DNA of 9,614 nt from a bacterium. Lineage in GTDB: Bacteria > Krumholzibacteriota > Krumholzibacteriia > LZORAL124-64-63. The notes under the pieces are model-generated. The model ran no database searches. It had not been told where the DNA came from and was given only the letters and a program-made list of their open reading frames with translations. How positions within the stretch are numbered: the stretch's first letter is position 1; each line of letters begins with the position of its first letter. The stretch lies in contig JADJCK010000020.1 in the NCBI GenBank assembly GCA_016703265.1, forward strand, positions 1 to 9,614. The letters are read 5' to 3'. Position numbers and translations under genes: made by a program. Shown here piece by piece: positions 9,349 through 9,614 of this stretch.

Positions 9349-9511
9349 TGCATGAGATACCGAGAACCCCTGCGTGCCGGCGATGAATCTGATGGCGCAC
9401 GGCATTCTTCCACTGGCAGGGAACGGGTTCAAGGTAACAAGACTGCGGACCAAGACTATGCGATGGTATTGCTCGAATCCGCGCTGCAGACGTGGACATC
9501 TCTACAACGCG
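9340..9511 (-). ncRNA. Candidate structured RNA at the start of the leader, weakly 6S-like
   Basis: This begins at the predicted transcription start. GAGAUGUC (minus strand, 9502-9495) can pair with GGUAUCUC (9361-9354), closing a domain of about 150 nt. UCUGC can pair with GCAGG just inside it. A GCGGA/UCCGC stem forms further in. A rod with a GAGAUG.../...AUCUC closing stem behind a strong promoter recalls 6S RNA, whose E. coli version also closes with GAGAUG and CAUCUC. The central bubble and the rest of the consensus are not convincing, no terminator is seen at its end, and chance pairing is possible. It may simply be the first part of the operon leader. Confidence 0.28.
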
Positions 9512-9517
9512 AGTGCC

Positions 9518-9546
9518 GTTATATCAGAAATCTGGGACTTTGTCAA
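9518..9546 (-). promoter_or_regulatory. Near-consensus sigma-70 promoter
   Basis: Read on the minus strand, TTGACA (9546-9541) is followed after exactly 17 bases by TATAAC (9523-9518). This is a perfect -35 box and a five-of-six -10 box at optimal spacing, in an AT-richer patch of an otherwise GC-rich window. Transcription would start near 9511 and run leftward toward the peptidase gene, leaving a leader of about 395 nt. Such a strong promoter so far upstream fits either constitutive operon expression through a structured leader or a separate small RNA gene. Confidence 0.72.
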
Positions 9547-9614
9547 GGAATTGCGGTTGGCCCTCACACCGCACCCGACCTTGCGCCAAAGCAGCGCGTG
9601 GCGATCAGTCAGCG

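Larger units (their letters stand above)
9182..9614. other. Non-coding upstream region
   Basis: No convincing protein gene lies here. Besides the promoter and stem-loops listed separately, 9182-9237 and 9547-9614 show no gene, repeat or terminator I can support. A minus-strand open frame at 9499-9230 lacks a ribosome site and has an unprotein-like composition. Confidence 0.5.

Noticed and set aside
9424..9440. tRNA T-loop-like GGTTCAAGG on the plus strand
   Set aside because: No flanking T stem, anticodon arm or acceptor stem could be built around it.
9230..9499. Minus-strand 89-codon open frame in the leader
   Set aside because: There is no Shine-Dalgarno before it, its composition is unlike a protein, and it overlaps strong RNA stems.

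Overview
This is a GC-rich window (roughly two thirds G+C by eye) from a bacterium. Shine-Dalgarno sites and a textbook sigma-70 promoter are present. No rRNA, tRNA or host marker fixes the phylum. It reads like a defence or accessory locus in a high-GC bacterium or metagenome contig.

Every convincing gene is on the minus strand. They form one apparent operon running from right to left. First (9115-7720) is a soluble M41 (FtsH-type) zinc peptidase whose AAA+ domain has lost its P-loop. Second (7660-3628) is a very long DUF4011 / superfamily 1 helicase / Vsr-like nuclease protein, the architecture I know from the anti-phage gene Hhe. Third (3549-59) is a TM0106-type protein joining a RecB-like Fe-S nuclease, a DEDD-type exonuclease and a superfamily 1 helicase. 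The gaps are 59 and 78 bases, and each start has a Shine-Dalgarno 6 bases upstream.

Upstream (9116-9614) is a near-consensus promoter (TTGACA-17-TATAAC) firing leftward into about 400 nt of non-coding sequence. That stretch holds several strong stem-loops and a 17-bp palindrome close to the first gene. It could be a long operon leader or a small RNA gene. Its first 150 nt can fold with a closing stem that recalls 6S RNA, but this is tentative.

All three reading frames are broken by small indels: one in gene 1, four in gene 2 and six in gene 3. Most can be repaired by a single base, several lie in C/G runs, and conserved motifs resume immediately in the next frame. Uncorrected sequencing indels are the simplest explanation. 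One break, near 3005, looks instead like a small real deletion. I annotate each gene as one CDS and list the breaks.

Functionally, the locus looks like a nucleic-acid-degrading defence module: two large helicase-nucleases encoded with a protease whose ATPase is predicted dead. The combination, more than any single gene, is the possible novelty.
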